The position numbers were made by a program, and so were the translations under genes. Source: Photorhabdus luminescens subsp. luminescens (GTDB lineage Bacteria; Pseudomonadota; Gammaproteobacteria; Enterobacterales; Enterobacteriaceae). Taken from it: a DNA stretch of 64,000 nucleotides. The notes beneath the pieces were generated by a model. It saw only the letters and a list, made by a program, of their open reading frames with translations. It had not been told where the DNA came from and did no database searches. Positions 27,136 through 37,195 of this stretch are shown piece by piece. The stretch's first letter is position 1. Each line of letters begins with the position of its first letter. Location: positions 310,001 to 374,000 of the forward strand of contig NZ_JXSK01000005.1 in the NCBI RefSeq assembly GCF_001083805.1. Direction: 5' to 3'.

Positions 27136-28188
27136 TTATCCACTCACTGAAATCGTGATAAAGGGTTTCTTTTCCGGCTCGCCGAGAAAGCTGGTCCACC
27201 CCAGGTTATTGTTTAATTTCGTACCAAGTACCATGCCGCCTGCTTGGTTTTCAGCTAATCCAAGACGAAGATCCCAAGCTAATTGATCACGCAGGACAAA
27301 ACAGAGAAACATCACTAGTGGCAGGAAATTCTTGCCGTCCGGGAGAAATGATAAGAAATGTTCACGTGAAAGGTTGTTGATGCATAACGTGAATTTACTA
27401 TTGCAGCTTCTCACCCATGAACCGAGGAAAAAATTTTTTCCTATTACAGACTGTTCAATCTTTGGTTTCCGACCCTTTATTTTCAGCATTCCACCCAAGC
27501 GATTTTGTTGTGATGGCTCGATAGCGATTTTTCTGATCTGCCAGCCATGTACCGTAACGTCTGGTAGATCAAAACAGTGTGAAACCAGGCTGCATATCAC
27601 TTCTGGCGATCGACCGGGGCTAGCTAACAGGCCGGCATAGGCTAGCATTTTGCTGTGATTGATATTTAAATGAGAACGGTTAACATCGCTGCCAAGCCCC
27701 ACTAGAGCGAACATACGTTGAGAAAAATCGTCTTGTCCGTTTTTGTCAAAACAGATGTAATAACGGTATTTCCGCCAGATCTGATGAAGCATGACAATTG
27801 AACGGTGATTAAAAACATTAAGAAAATTAGTCAGTTGGTTTTCATCTTGAGCTTCTTCCCATGCCAACGAATCAAGGTAATAACCTGGCATAGGCGATTG
27901 GCTGCCATGCAGTCCAAGAAAGGAGATTTCCACTTGGAAACGCCCCTCCTTAGAACGATTTACAGAGACAACATCTCTAGTTGGAAAAGCCAGGCTAGCA
28001 CTGGATTTAAATCGGATTGCTTCACGGTCCGGGCGGTTAGTTTGCCCGGTTTTTTCCCACGCTACCGCCAATTGGTTGAGTAATTCGACCAATTGATAAA
28101 AGTTATACCTTGACACATCTAGTGTTTGATTTTCTGGCGAGTTTTCACTCGTTACATCAACGCATGTTGACCTGTCTGTTCCGGCCAT
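27136..28188 (-). CDS. tssG: T6SS baseplate protein TssG (ImpH/VasB)
   Basis: A 350-residue protein with the TssG signatures (YNFYQLVELLNQ near the start, RFQVEISFLGLHGSQSPMPG, HRSIVMLHQIWRKYRYY). TssG joins two TssF copies and TssE into a baseplate wedge. The start codon ATG 28188 lies inside the end of tssF, 37 bases overlapping, with AGGA nine bases before it inside tssF; such coupling is common for this pair and helps match amounts. Confidence 0.94.
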   Translation of the reverse strand: MAGTDRSTCVDVTSENSPENQTLDVSRYNFYQLVELLNQLAVAWEKTGQTNRPDREAIRFKSSASLAFPTRDVVSVNRSKEGRFQVEISFLGLHGSQSPMPGYYLDSLAWEEAQDENQLTNFLNVFNHRSIVMLHQIWRKYRYYICFDKNGQDDFSQRMFALVGLGSDVNRSHLNINHSKMLAYAGLLASPGRSPEVICSLVSHCFDLPDVTVHGWQIRKIAIEPSQQNRLGGMLKIKGRKPKIEQSVIGKNFFLGSWVRSCNSKFTLCINNLSREHFLSFLPDGKNFLPLVMFLCFVLRDQLAWDLRLGLAENQAGGMVLGTKLNNNLGWTSFLGEPEKKPFITISVSG

Positions 28189-29999
28189 TCATAACATTCC
28201 TGATTATCTAAATTGATCACCTTCAACATGTGGAAGGAGTTAACGCTGGCATATAAGGCAAAGAAGCGTGACAGTATGTTACAAAACAGATAGAGCTCAC
28301 CTTCAGAGCTGAAAGCCTGTTGTCGGATATACAATGTTGATTCTAGTCCGCGTACCGGTAGCCCTTTAAATAGACGATCTATTGGTTTTGTTTCAATCCG
28401 TTCGATTGCATCCAGCCGTTTTTGTGATGATCGTGATGACTGCCGGTTATACAGACTAGGAAGATCATAAGTACGCAATACCTGTTTCAGTGCGTCTTTA
28501 TCCAGTAATGTCATATAATTCAGTGACATATTAGAAATGAGTGACCAGTGGAATTTACCGCTCATCAGTGGATAAAGTGGAACAGACGGACGGGTTATGT
28601 TGCGGAATGGCGCAAATGACGGGTTTCCCTCTAAAGCGTAATTAATATCACCTACCCGTAGTTGCAGTGGCAGTTCACGGTTGGTGCAAGTCAGTCGAAT
28701 AGAGACATTTTCCTCACTTAATAGCAGTTGAGATTCATCGCCACGGACAAAAGAGATGTAGTGTTCAAGCCCTTTGCGAAATGGGGACTCCTTGATTCTG
28801 ATACGAAAATAGCGAGTATTCAGTTCGCTTTCGTGTTCGATTTGATGATGAAAACTTTCAAATGGCACATAAGACCGCCTACCATCATGGCTTTGTTTAG
28901 GTTTACCATCAGGCCCAACTAGCCAGCTTTCTACTTTATCAATGGAGAAAATATCGTAGCGATCAGGATGGCTGTAACTCGCTTTTAATGGATATTCAGA
29001 CTGACCGCCATTTAGCTGAATAACTTCACCGTCCATTGGGAAGAGGTTGATTGCCGGAACACAATTCAGCCGAAAAGTGTCCTGACGGATTTTGATTTCT
29101 GGCGGCAGCGCTTCTGAGAAATAGAGATTCAGTGTGAAATCTGTGGCTTTAAGATTTGTCGGTAACTTAGGAAAACCCGTAACATCGAAAAATAAAAAAC
29201 CTTCAGAAAAACAGAAGTACTCTTGTAAGACGCGATAACCCATATAGGCATTTTTCGGGTAAGGCAATAGGGCGTCTTCCCGATTAAAACCCACTGGAAC
29301 GAAGTCGAAATCCGGCAATGGAATCGTGGTATCGCCTACGACAAGTTTTGCATCCTCAAGGTAGTAACTGAGCCAAAAATAGAGTTGTGTACTGCTGTAA
29401 TCATCTCCGCTTAGATAAAAACGCAGCTTATCAAGTTGCAGTTCCTGTAAGTTAAGTTCTGTTTTTGAGGTGAAATTCAGACCGATGACACCTTGTTCGT
29501 TACTGTTATTGACCGAAATGTCCCGGATAGACATTGGAAACAGCCAAACATCGCGGCATAAGGTGAAAGTACAGCGATGGCCTTGCTCTGTTTTTTGAGT
29601 ATTGGTATTGCTTAAGTAAGTATCTTCATCCTCATCGTCATTTCCGCTATCATCCGGCAGCGGGCGGCTCTTGATTTGAGTTCCGCGCTTAATTTGTGTA
29701 GCTTGCGTGTTGGCGCTATCTTCAGGGTTATATTGGATAATGGTCATGCTAGGCGTTGGCCGCAGGTAATTTGGCCATAGCATATGTAGCAATCCATGAG
29801 TGAGTTCAGGGAATTCATCATCAATTTTTGCCCGCAAGTTACCCGCGAGAAAGGCAAATCCTTCTAGCAGACGCTCAACATCCGGGTCAGAGCCTTGTTC
29901 AGACAAAAATGAGGCGAGGTGAGGATGTTCAATTGCGGCTTGTCGCCCCAATTGCCTAATGTAATCCAATTCCTCTCTAAAATATTTTTCAAGTGACAT
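28152..29999 (-). CDS. tssF: T6SS baseplate protein TssF (ImpG/VasA)
   Basis: A 615-residue protein with the TssF N-terminal block (YFREELDYIRQLGRQAAIEH, DPDVERLLEGFAFLAGNLRAKI) and C-terminal block (RFFALYASVNSFHMLKV). It forms the main body of the baseplate wedge with TssG. GAGGA precedes ATG 29999, and the tssE stop lies one base upstream. It is full length. A short acidic stretch near residues 115-125 (GNDDEDED) is probably a surface loop. Confidence 0.95.
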   Translation of the reverse strand: MSLEKYFREELDYIRQLGRQAAIEHPHLASFLSEQGSDPDVERLLEGFAFLAGNLRAKIDDEFPELTHGLLHMLWPNYLRPTPSMTIIQYNPEDSANTQATQIKRGTQIKSRPLPDDSGNDDEDEDTYLSNTNTQKTEQGHRCTFTLCRDVWLFPMSIRDISVNNSNEQGVIGLNFTSKTELNLQELQLDKLRFYLSGDDYSSTQLYFWLSYYLEDAKLVVGDTTIPLPDFDFVPVGFNREDALLPYPKNAYMGYRVLQEYFCFSEGFLFFDVTGFPKLPTNLKATDFTLNLYFSEALPPEIKIRQDTFRLNCVPAINLFPMDGEVIQLNGGQSEYPLKASYSHPDRYDIFSIDKVESWLVGPDGKPKQSHDGRRSYVPFESFHHQIEHESELNTRYFRIRIKESPFRKGLEHYISFVRGDESQLLLSEENVSIRLTCTNRELPLQLRVGDINYALEGNPSFAPFRNITRPSVPLYPLMSGKFHWSLISNMSLNYMTLLDKDALKQVLRTYDLPSLYNRQSSRSSQKRLDAIERIETKPIDRLFKGLPVRGLESTLYIRQQAFSSEGELYLFCNILSRFFALYASVNSFHMLKVINLDNQECYEWPEQTGQHALM

Positions 30000-30000
30000 T

Positions 30001-30441
30001 TTATTGAGTCCTCTCTAGGCAATAACGCCGGTTGTTATCCAGTTGAATGTTAAATTCAACAACGTCATTAATATCATCCAGGGATACCTGGGCGCTGATG
30101 TGAAAACGTAACAACAGCGGATCACTATCATCGTGGATTGCATTGACAGTGACTGACGATATTCTCGGTTCATAATTTATGATGCAGTGCTCTATTGCCT
30201 GTTCAATACTTTGTTTAAAGTCAGTTGCCGTGGTTGTGGCGTCATTGAGATCAATGACGCCAAGATCAGCCGCACTCTGACAGGCGCCTGGATGAGTATT
30301 AAGAACATGATTCAGGTGCCGTTTTATGGAGTTGAGTAGCTCACGCATTCTTGATTGGCGGGAAGAACCGGAGCTCTTCCCCTGAATACGCTCGAACAAG
30401 CTGGCAGAACCTTCTCTATTCCAACTGTACAGCGCAGCCAT
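30001..30441 (-). CDS. tssE: T6SS baseplate wedge protein TssE (gp25-like)
   Basis: A 146-residue gp25/TssE protein that starts the sheath on the baseplate. It shows SLFERIQG near the start, RELLNSIKRHLNHVLNTHPGAC and the ...YEPRISSVTVNA core strand. ATG 30441 follows AAGGAG by nine bases. It lies between tssC and tssF with only a few bases on either side. Confidence 0.93.
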   Translation of the reverse strand: MAALYSWNREGSASLFERIQGKSSGSSRQSRMRELLNSIKRHLNHVLNTHPGACQSAADLGVIDLNDATTTATDFKQSIEQAIEHCIINYEPRISSVTVNAIHDDSDPLLLRFHISAQVSLDDINDVVEFNIQLDNNRRYCLERTQ

Positions 30442-30447
30442 GATTCA

Positions 30448-31926
30448 TTACTCCTTATCCAAACGCCCTACTAGTGACAACTCGAAGCTGGCTCCCATAT
30501 ATTTAAAATGAGGGCGAACCTGCATTGCCACTTGATACCAACCTGGATCTCCTTCCACATCCAAAACCTGAATTTGGGCAGAGCGCAGGGGGCGACGACT
30601 ACGGACATCCGTTGGTGGATTTTCCTGATCAGCAATGTACTGTTTCAGCCAAGTGTTCAGTTCACGCTCCAAATCCTGACGTTCTTTCCAGGAACCAATC
30701 TGCTCGCGCTGTAGCACTTTGATGTAGTGCGCAAGGCGGTTGATGATGAACATATAGGGCAGTTGAGTACCCAGTTTGTAGTTGGTTTCAGCCATTTTCC
30801 CTTCACGAGTATTGGGGAAAACTTTTGGCTTCTGGACTGAGTTGGCAGAGAAGAATGCGGCGTTGTCACTGCCTTTACGCATTGTCAGGGTGATAAAGCC
30901 CTCTTCCGCCAATTCGAATTCACGACGATCGGTAACCAAAACTTCTGTTGGGATCTTGGCCTGGATCTGGCCCATAGCTTCGAACAAGTGAACCGGCAGA
31001 TCGCTGACAGTACCTCCGCTTTGCGGGCCGATAATGTTCGGGCACCAGCGATATTTGGCGAAGCTGTCAGTCAAACAGGTTGCTAATAGATAAGCGGTAT
31101 TACCCCATAGGAAATGTTCGTGATCTTTGCTGACATCTTCCTGATAGTTAAAGTTTTTAATTGGGTTTTCGACGGTTGAATAAGGTAGACGCAACAGGAA
31201 GCGTGGCGCTGTCAGACCGAGATAACGCGCATCCTCCGATTCACGCAGCGAACGCCATTTAGTGTGTGCCGGACCTTCGAAGACAGATTTCAGATCCTTA
31301 ATCGCTGGTAACTCGGTAAAACTGCTGATACCAAAGAAATCAGGCGCAACGGAAGAGAGGAATGGCGCGTGAGCCATTGCGCCAACCGCGCTGACGTATT
31401 GCATCAGTTTGATATCGGGCGAGCTATTGCTGAATGCATAGTTACCGATGACCGCAGCAACCGGTTCGCCGCCAAACTGACCATAACCTGTTGAGTAAAC
31501 GTGTTTGTATAAACCTGATTGGATGATTTCTGGTGAAAATTCGAAATCTTCCAGTAACTCTTCTTTGGTCGCATGGATGATGTTGATTTTGATGTTTTCA
31601 CGGAAATCGGTGCGATCAACCAGCAATTTCAGTGAACGCCATGATGATTCCAGCTCCTGGAACTCTTTGGCATGCATAATTTCATCGACTTGAGCGCTGA
31701 GTGTCTTATCAAGCTCAACAATCATTCTATCAACGACAAGTTTGTTGACAGGTTCTTCGCTAGTACCGGTATCCAAAATGCTGCTGATAAAAGCGGCGAC
31801 ACCCTGTTTTGCGATATGGTAGCCATCATTTTCCGGCGTCATTCTTGCCTGAGACATAATCTCGTCAAGCAAAGAGGTAGTGGACCCTGGGGTTAATGTT
31901 GTACTGCTCTCTTCATGCAAGGACAT
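30448..31926 (-). CDS. tssC: T6SS sheath large subunit TssC (VipB)
   Basis: A 492-residue sheath subunit of full family length. It carries the LESSWRSLKLLVDRTDFRE helix, the conserved FLWGNTAYLLATCLTDSF block and the C-terminal PHFKYMGASFELSLVGRLDKE strand. TssB and TssC co-assemble into the contractile tube around Hcp. AAGGAG eight bases before ATG 31926 is a strong start. It is 23 bases downstream of tssB. Confidence 0.96.
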   Translation of the reverse strand: MSLHEESSTTLTPGSTTSLLDEIMSQARMTPENDGYHIAKQGVAAFISSILDTGTSEEPVNKLVVDRMIVELDKTLSAQVDEIMHAKEFQELESSWRSLKLLVDRTDFRENIKINIIHATKEELLEDFEFSPEIIQSGLYKHVYSTGYGQFGGEPVAAVIGNYAFSNSSPDIKLMQYVSAVGAMAHAPFLSSVAPDFFGISSFTELPAIKDLKSVFEGPAHTKWRSLRESEDARYLGLTAPRFLLRLPYSTVENPIKNFNYQEDVSKDHEHFLWGNTAYLLATCLTDSFAKYRWCPNIIGPQSGGTVSDLPVHLFEAMGQIQAKIPTEVLVTDRREFELAEEGFITLTMRKGSDNAAFFSANSVQKPKVFPNTREGKMAETNYKLGTQLPYMFIINRLAHYIKVLQREQIGSWKERQDLERELNTWLKQYIADQENPPTDVRSRRPLRSAQIQVLDVEGDPGWYQVAMQVRPHFKYMGASFELSLVGRLDKE

Positions 31927-31949
31927 GTTAAAAACTCCTTTTTAGTCAA

Positions 31950-32447
31950 TTACTTTTGATTGACGATTTCAAGCTCTTTTAGAAGTTGTTCGCGGACTTT
32001 TTCATCACCCAATAATTCCTGTAAGCGGGTGCGGAATGCCGGAATATTTCCTAATGGCCCTTTTAGTGCGACAAGCGCCTCACGCAGTTCTAAAAGTTTA
32101 TTTAATTCAGGTACTTTCTTCGCTACGTTATCGGGTGAGAAGTCATTGAGTGATTTTATTTCTAGGTTAATTGGCAGGTCATCTCCGCTATTATCATTGA
32201 GACGATTGGGGACACTAAAGGTGAGATTGATATTGGCTTCATTCATCACGGCATTAAAGTTATTCTTATGCACAGAAACAGTTTGCCGTTCTTCAATTGG
32301 CGTATCTTCTTTTGTTCCTTTGAGATCACCAACAATAAGCAGGTTAAGGGGTAATTCAATTTCGGCTACTTGATCACCGGTATTCGGAACGTATTTGATA
32401 TTAATCCTTTCTTTTGGCGCTACGCTACCTGAACTATTTTTACTCAT
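31950..32447 (-). CDS. tssB: T6SS sheath small subunit TssB (VipA)
   Basis: A 165-residue sheath subunit with the conserved PERQTVSVHKNNF-type block (here EERQTVSVHKNNFNAVM), LNDFSPDNVAKKVPEL and a C-terminal LGDEKVREQLLKEL helix. ATG 32447 was chosen because AAGGA lies just upstream; an ATG at 32471 would add eight residues with no obvious site. This is the first gene of the 27-kb minus-strand T6SS operon; its promoter must lie in the AT-rich gap upstream, which it shares with hcp. Confidence 0.94.
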   Translation of the reverse strand: MSKNSSGSVAPKERINIKYVPNTGDQVAEIELPLNLLIVGDLKGTKEDTPIEERQTVSVHKNNFNAVMNEANINLTFSVPNRLNDNSGDDLPINLEIKSLNDFSPDNVAKKVPELNKLLELREALVALKGPLGNIPAFRTRLQELLGDEKVREQLLKELEIVNQK

Positions 32448-33355
32448 ATTTAAATCCTTTGGGTAATACAATTAGGCAATTAGGAATTATCTGATAACAA
32501 TATTGAGAGAGAGTTGCCCTTGATACCTACCTATATGTGACGGAGGACATAAAATTCTCCTGGATTAAAAACAGGAGATTTGCTGCATTAAACTGGATAG
32601 TAAGCTGACTTTTGTGAGCATATAGATAAATACGAAATTCAGAATATTCTTACTCATCGAGCAATAGCATCAATATAGAGCGCTCTGCAAGCCGGAGTGT
32701 CTCATTTTGTTTTTTTATTGTAAAGCTAAAATATATGTGAATATACCTGTCTATTCAACCTTTTGATGGTTTTATTTTATTTGGCAATAAGTTACGTCTT
32801 GATGGTTTCTTAATCTATTTCTTAATTAAAGTACTCTATGTAGGTATAGAATATGGCATAGAAATGATTTTTTGTTTCATTGTGTAACAAAGTATTTCTA
32901 GATGTATTTTTGTTTACATTTTAGAATTGGTTTCATATTGAAAGTATTAGTTTTGTTATTAACTAATTGGGTGTGTTTGTTTTTTTGATCTAGTTCTCAT
33001 TTTTTAATTGGTCAAAATATAATTTAGATGTTAATTGTTAAAGTTGTTCAATTTCATATAGATATGTGATTTCTTATTTAAATTAAATGCATGTTTGTAG
33101 TTAATTATTCTGTAAATAAAGCTAATTATAAAACCATTTTTTAAAATCGGCATCAATTATAATATTTTTATTTGTTAGTGATGGGTTAACAATTTTGCAA
33201 TTTAGATTTTATTTTGAAACGAGCTGGTTGGTATTTATTATCGTTTTGGCGTTCAATGTAGTTATAAGTGATCTTTCCCAAGATGAAATAATCACTATTG
33301 AAATTAATATGAACGTTGCCTTAATGTTGACTCAATCTCTATAAAGGATATTTTT
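32448..33355. other. long AT-rich gap between tssB and hcp
   Basis: About 900 bases without a credible gene. It is strongly AT-rich with many T-runs and no long open frame. It separates the divergent T6SS operon and hcp and so must hold at least two promoters, but I see no clear TTGACA/TATAAT pair and no TGGCAC-N5-TTGC sigma-54 site. Such AT-rich stretches are typical targets of the silencer H-NS; that is inference. Confidence 0.5.
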
Positions 33356-33874
33356 ATGCCAACTCCATGTTATATTTCCATCACCGGAAAAACACAGGGC
33401 AATATTACTGCGGGTTCATTCACTGCTGAATCAGTGGGTAATATTTACGTACAGGGCCATGAAGATGAAATGCTGGTTCAAGCATTTGATCACGTCGTTA
33501 CCGTACCGACTGACCCTCAATCAGGTCAGCCTTCAGGTCAGCGTGCTCATAAACCATTCCGTTTTACAGTTGCATTAAATAAATCTGTTCCACTGCTTTA
33601 TAACGCATTGGCTTCGGGTGAAATGCTGACGAGTGTAGTATTGAAATGGTATCGCACTTCTGTTGAAGGTAAACAAGAGCATTTCTTCACGACGCAGTTG
33701 GAAGATGCCACTATTATCGACATTGATTGCAATATGCCTCATTGTCAGGACCCAACAAAAGCTGAATTTACTCAGTTGGTTCGTGTTTCTTTGTCTTATC
33801 GTAAGATTAATTGGGAACATACAACCGCAGGGACTTCCGGCGCAGATGATTGGCGCGCGCCTATTGTTGCCTGA
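33356..33874 (+). CDS. hcp: T6SS tube protein Hcp (TssD)
   Basis: A 172-residue Hcp, the ring-forming tube subunit of the T6SS. It has the family blocks CYISITGKTQGNITAGSF, GHEDEMLVQAFDH, and the C-terminal YRKINWEHTTAGTSGADDW. AAAGGA lies nine bases before ATG 33356. It is transcribed away from the sheath operon and ends in a strong terminator, so it is an independent, probably highly expressed unit. A second, shorter and diverged Hcp is encoded at 61768-62247. Confidence 0.95.
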   Translation: MPTPCYISITGKTQGNITAGSFTAESVGNIYVQGHEDEMLVQAFDHVVTVPTDPQSGQPSGQRAHKPFRFTVALNKSVPLLYNALASGEMLTSVVLKWYRTSVEGKQEHFFTTQLEDATIIDIDCNMPHCQDPTKAEFTQLVRVSLSYRKINWEHTTAGTSGADDWRAPIVA

Positions 33875-33889
33875 TAGGTAATATAATCA

Positions 33890-33933
33890 TTCAGCCAATG
33901 AAATCTCTCTTCATTGGCTGAAAAGCTTAATTT
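33890..33933 (+). terminator. rho-independent terminator of hcp
   Basis: TTCAGCCAATGAA (33890-33902) pairs perfectly with TTCATTGGCTGAA (33910-33922) around a 7-base loop; TTAATTTTTCT follows. It is placed 15 bases after the hcp stop. Confidence 0.85.
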
Positions 33934-34402
33934 TTCTCTATTTTAAGTTGAAGATTTTTAATAACTGTCTTCAACTTCTTTCAGCTTTTTTGATTTTTTT
34001 CTTCCTTTCCTTTTAATTTTTTACACGTATCATTTAACGATATTACTTAATTGTTCAGGTAACTCTTGTATCACTCTTACTATCTTTCCTTTTGATTATT
34101 TTTTCATAGTAGGTGTTAGCATTTTTTAGCCTTGTTTCTGATTAGTGATTTGGTAAACACCAACATAAGGACTTGTATATCTAAGTGATCGTTTAATGTC
34201 TTTTTTAATTTCGTAACTTTTACTTATTGGTTGTTCGTAAGTATTACTTATGACTATCAGTGAAAATATAGATAGCATCACTTGCTTAAATATCACATTG
34301 CATTCGGACAGAATTTTCTACTTATCCTAAATTTTAATTAATATCACAGAGCTTTCAGGGGGAGGAAGTTCAGCAGTCTGCCATTTTTATCATTAATAGG
34401 GC
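33934..34402. other. AT-rich gap between hcp and rlmJ
   Basis: Nearly 470 bases with no open frame of note. It is rich in T-runs and continues the AT-rich character of the T6SS flank. It marks the border between the T6SS locus and the conserved core genes to the right. I see no insertion sequence end or tRNA gene here. Confidence 0.4.
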
Positions 34403-34473
34403 TATAATAGTGCCTTACCATCTGTCTCATCTACTGGGATGGGTTTCTAGTTGTCAGGCACTCCGTCTGACAA
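34403..34473 (+). promoter_or_regulatory. rlmJ promoter -10 element and leader hairpin
   Basis: A perfect TATAAT lies at 34403-34408 (no strong -35 hexamer 17 bp upstream). Downstream, TTGTCAG (34451-34457) can pair with CTGACAA (34467-34473) around nine bases, within the untranslated leader of rlmJ. The -10 box is well supported; any role of the hairpin is unknown. Confidence 0.45.
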
Positions 34474-34506
34474 TCAACCTATTCTCTGCTCTGGGGTCTG
34501 AACTTA

Positions 34507-35349
34507 ATGTTAAGTTATCGTCACAGTTTTCATGCCGGTAATCATGCTGATGTGCTGAAACACACGGTACAAAGCTTGATCATTGAATCTCTCAAAGAAA
34601 AAGAAAAACCTTTTCTCTATCTGGATACACATGCCGGTGCGGGCCGCTATCAACTTGGTAGTGAACATGCTGAACGTACTGGTGAATATCTGGAAGGGAT
34701 TGCCCGCGTCTGGCAGCGTGAAGATTTGCCGCAGGAATTAAACGCTTATATGAGTGCAGTGGCTGCATTGAATAAAGGTAGCCACCTACGTTATTACCCA
34801 GGATCGCCTTTAATTGCCCGCCATTTGTTACGGCAGGATGATAAGTTCAATCTGACAGAACTGCATCCGAGCGACTTTCCCTTAATACGTAATGAATTCT
34901 CCCGTGATAACCGTGCTAGAGTTGTGCGTGAAGATGGTTATCAGCAATTAAAATCACAATTGCCGCCACTGAGTCGCCGCGGATTTATTCTTATTGATCC
35001 ACCTTATGAACTGAAATCGGATTATCAGGCTGTTATACAAGCAATTCAGGAAGGTTATAAACGTTTTGCAACCGGTGTTTATGCGTTGTGGTATCCGGTG
35101 GTATTACGCCAGCACGTCAAACGACTGGTTAAAGAGCTGGAAGCAACGGGCATTCGCCGTATTCTACAAATTGAGTTGGCTGTCCGGCCTGATAGCGATC
35201 AACGAGGAATGACTGCTTCTGGCATGATCGTGATTAATCCGCCTTGGAAACTGGAACAGCAGATGAAATCGGTGTTGCCGTGGTTACATCAGGTTCTGGT
35301 GCCGGAAGGCATTGGTCACACTGTGGTTAAATGGGTTGTTCCAGAATAG
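34507..35349 (+). CDS. rlmJ: 23S rRNA (adenine(2030)-N6)-methyltransferase RlmJ
   Basis: A 280-residue SAM-dependent enzyme that methylates A2030 of 23S rRNA. It begins MLSYRHSFHAGNHADVLKH as in E. coli and carries the catalytic DPPY motif at residues 164-167 and the HAGAGRYQL SAM-binding segment at 42-50. The length equals that of the E. coli protein. It stands before gor, the order seen in many enterobacteria. It is transcribed alone from the promoter near 34403. Confidence 0.96.
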   Translation: MLSYRHSFHAGNHADVLKHTVQSLIIESLKEKEKPFLYLDTHAGAGRYQLGSEHAERTGEYLEGIARVWQREDLPQELNAYMSAVAALNKGSHLRYYPGSPLIARHLLRQDDKFNLTELHPSDFPLIRNEFSRDNRARVVREDGYQQLKSQLPPLSRRGFILIDPPYELKSDYQAVIQAIQEGYKRFATGVYALWYPVVLRQHVKRLVKELEATGIRRILQIELAVRPDSDQRGMTASGMIVINPPWKLEQQMKSVLPWLHQVLVPEGIGHTVVKWVVPE

Positions 35350-35460
35350 CTTTTAACAATGGCAGCGAGAGCCAGAACCATCATGCCTGCTTGATATTTT
35401 TTGTCATAATAGGCTTTGGGTATTAACTCCCTTGAACTGATTAGATGGAAACAATCCAGA

Positions 35461-36813
35461 ATGAGCAAACATTACGACTATATAGCAATTGGTGGTGGCA
35501 GTGGTGGCATAGCATCAATTAACCGTGCGGCTATGTACGGGCAGAAATGCGCCCTGATTGAAGCTAAAGCACTGGGTGGAACTTGCGTCAATGTGGGCTG
35601 TGTGCCGAAGAAAGTGATGTGGCATGCGGCGCAAATTGCAGAATCTATTCACCAATATGGGCCAGATTATGGCTTTGATACGACAGTCAACCACTTTAAC
35701 TGGAAGACTCTGATTGCTAGTCGCACTGCTTATATCGATCGTATCCACCAGTCTTATGAACGTGGCTTGGGTAACAATAACGTTGATGTGATCCAGGGAT
35801 TTGCCCGTTTTGTTGATACATATACTGTTGAAGTGAATGGTGAAAAAATCACCGCAGATCATATTCTGATTGCGACAGGTGGCCGTCCTGTGCGGCCTGA
35901 TATACCAGGATCAGAATATGGTATTGATTCTGATGGTTTTTTTGCATTGGAAGAGATGCCAAAGCGGGTTGCGGTTGTTGGAGCAGGCTATATCGCTGTG
36001 GAAATTGCCGGTGTATTGCATGCACTTGGTAGTGAAACTCATCTATTTGTGCGTCAACATGCACCGTTGCGTTCTTTTGATCCGATGATTGTTGAAACAC
36101 TCTTGGACATTATCAATACCGAAGGGCCTACTTTACATACTGAGTCTGTACCAAAATCAGTAAGTAAAAATGCGGATGGTAGCCTGACCTTGCAACTACA
36201 AAACGGCAAACAGCAAACCGTTGATGCCCTGATTTGGGCTATTGGCCGTGAACCCGCAACAGATAACCTGAATCTGTCTGTCACCGGTGTTGAGTTGAAT
36301 GAAAAAGGCTACATCAGAGTTGATAAGTACCAGAACACGAATGTGAAAGGTATTTATGCAGTAGGTGATAACACCGGTGCGGTGGAATTAACTCCCGTTG
36401 CGGTTGCAGCAGGCCGTCGCTTGTCTGAGCGCTTGTTTAACAATAAACCGGAAGAACATCTGGATTACACCAATATTCCAACTGTCGTATTCAGCCATCC
36501 GCCTATTGGCACTGTAGGGCTGACAGAACCTCAGGCGAAAGCGCAATTTGGTGAAGAGCAGGTGAAAACTTATCAATCTTCTTTTACTGCGATGTATACC
36601 GCTGTCACTCAACATCGCCAACCGTGCCGGATGAAATTGGTATGTGTCGGGCCGGAAGAGAAGATTGTTGGCATTCATGGTATCGGCTTCGGAATGGATG
36701 AAATGCTGCAAGGTTTCGCTGTTGCATTGAAGATGGGGGCAACGAAGAAAGACTTTGATAACACGGTTGCAATTCATCCCACTGCGGCGGAAGAGTTTGT
36801 AACGATGAGGTGA
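35461..36813 (+). CDS. gor: glutathione reductase
   Basis: A 450-residue FAD enzyme that reduces glutathione disulfide with NADPH in the cytoplasm. It has the FAD motif GGGSGG (11-16), the redox pair C42/C47 (GGTCVNVGC), the NADPH motif GAGYIAVE and the partner-subunit base H439 (AIHPTAAEE); all are at the E. coli positions. ATG 35461 gives the family length and start ([13 protein letters not shown]); the frame extends upstream without support. A clear terminator follows. Confidence 0.97.
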   Translation: MSKHYDYIAIGGGSGGIASINRAAMYGQKCALIEAKALGGTCVNVGCVPKKVMWHAAQIAESIHQYGPDYGFDTTVNHFNWKTLIASRTAYIDRIHQSYERGLGNNNVDVIQGFARFVDTYTVEVNGEKITADHILIATGGRPVRPDIPGSEYGIDSDGFFALEEMPKRVAVVGAGYIAVEIAGVLHALGSETHLFVRQHAPLRSFDPMIVETLLDIINTEGPTLHTESVPKSVSKNADGSLTLQLQNGKQQTVDALIWAIGREPATDNLNLSVTGVELNEKGYIRVDKYQNTNVKGIYAVGDNTGAVELTPVAVAAGRRLSERLFNNKPEEHLDYTNIPTVVFSHPPIGTVGLTEPQAKAQFGEEQVKTYQSSFTAMYTAVTQHRQPCRMKLVCVGPEEKIVGIHGIGFGMDEMLQGFAVALKMGATKKDFDNTVAIHPTAAEEFVTMR

Positions 36814-36844
36814 TGTTGTTGAACCCTATCGATAACATTTTTCT

Positions 36845-36872
36845 AAAGGCCGATTTCATTCGGCCTTTCTTT
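36845..36872 (+). terminator. rho-independent terminator of gor
   Basis: AAAGGCCGA (36845-36853) pairs with TCGGCCTTT (36860-36868) around TTTCAT and runs into TCTTTT, 31 bases after the gor stop. Confidence 0.88.
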
Positions 36873-37195
36873 TATCACTCTCTCTCATCAGAGGTAGGGT
36901 AAGGATTTGTGCGTTGCTTGCTGATCGGCTCAGATGAATGAGTAATCTATCAGCGTAATAGATGTTCAAAGATTTACCTCGATGGATATTGGAGAGGCTC
37001 TATCAACTCTTTAGTAAAAACTAACGAAAGATCACAATATGCTTGCTTTCTATACAATGATTCTGTGGGAGTAGGCTATGATAATACGGTGATGTTGTTG
37101 AAAATTTGCTTATATGTAGTTTTAAATTCTGGAAAATATCTTTCAGAGAGTCAGATTCAGTGAGCTTTTTTGAAAATTCAAATAAGGACTCAAAT
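36873..37195. other. gap upstream of the Tat amidohydrolase
   Basis: About 320 bases with no convincing gene; short frames here have no ribosome binding site. It must carry the promoter of the amidohydrolase gene, which I cannot place. AAGGA at 37184-37188 sets the start of that gene. Confidence 0.4.
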
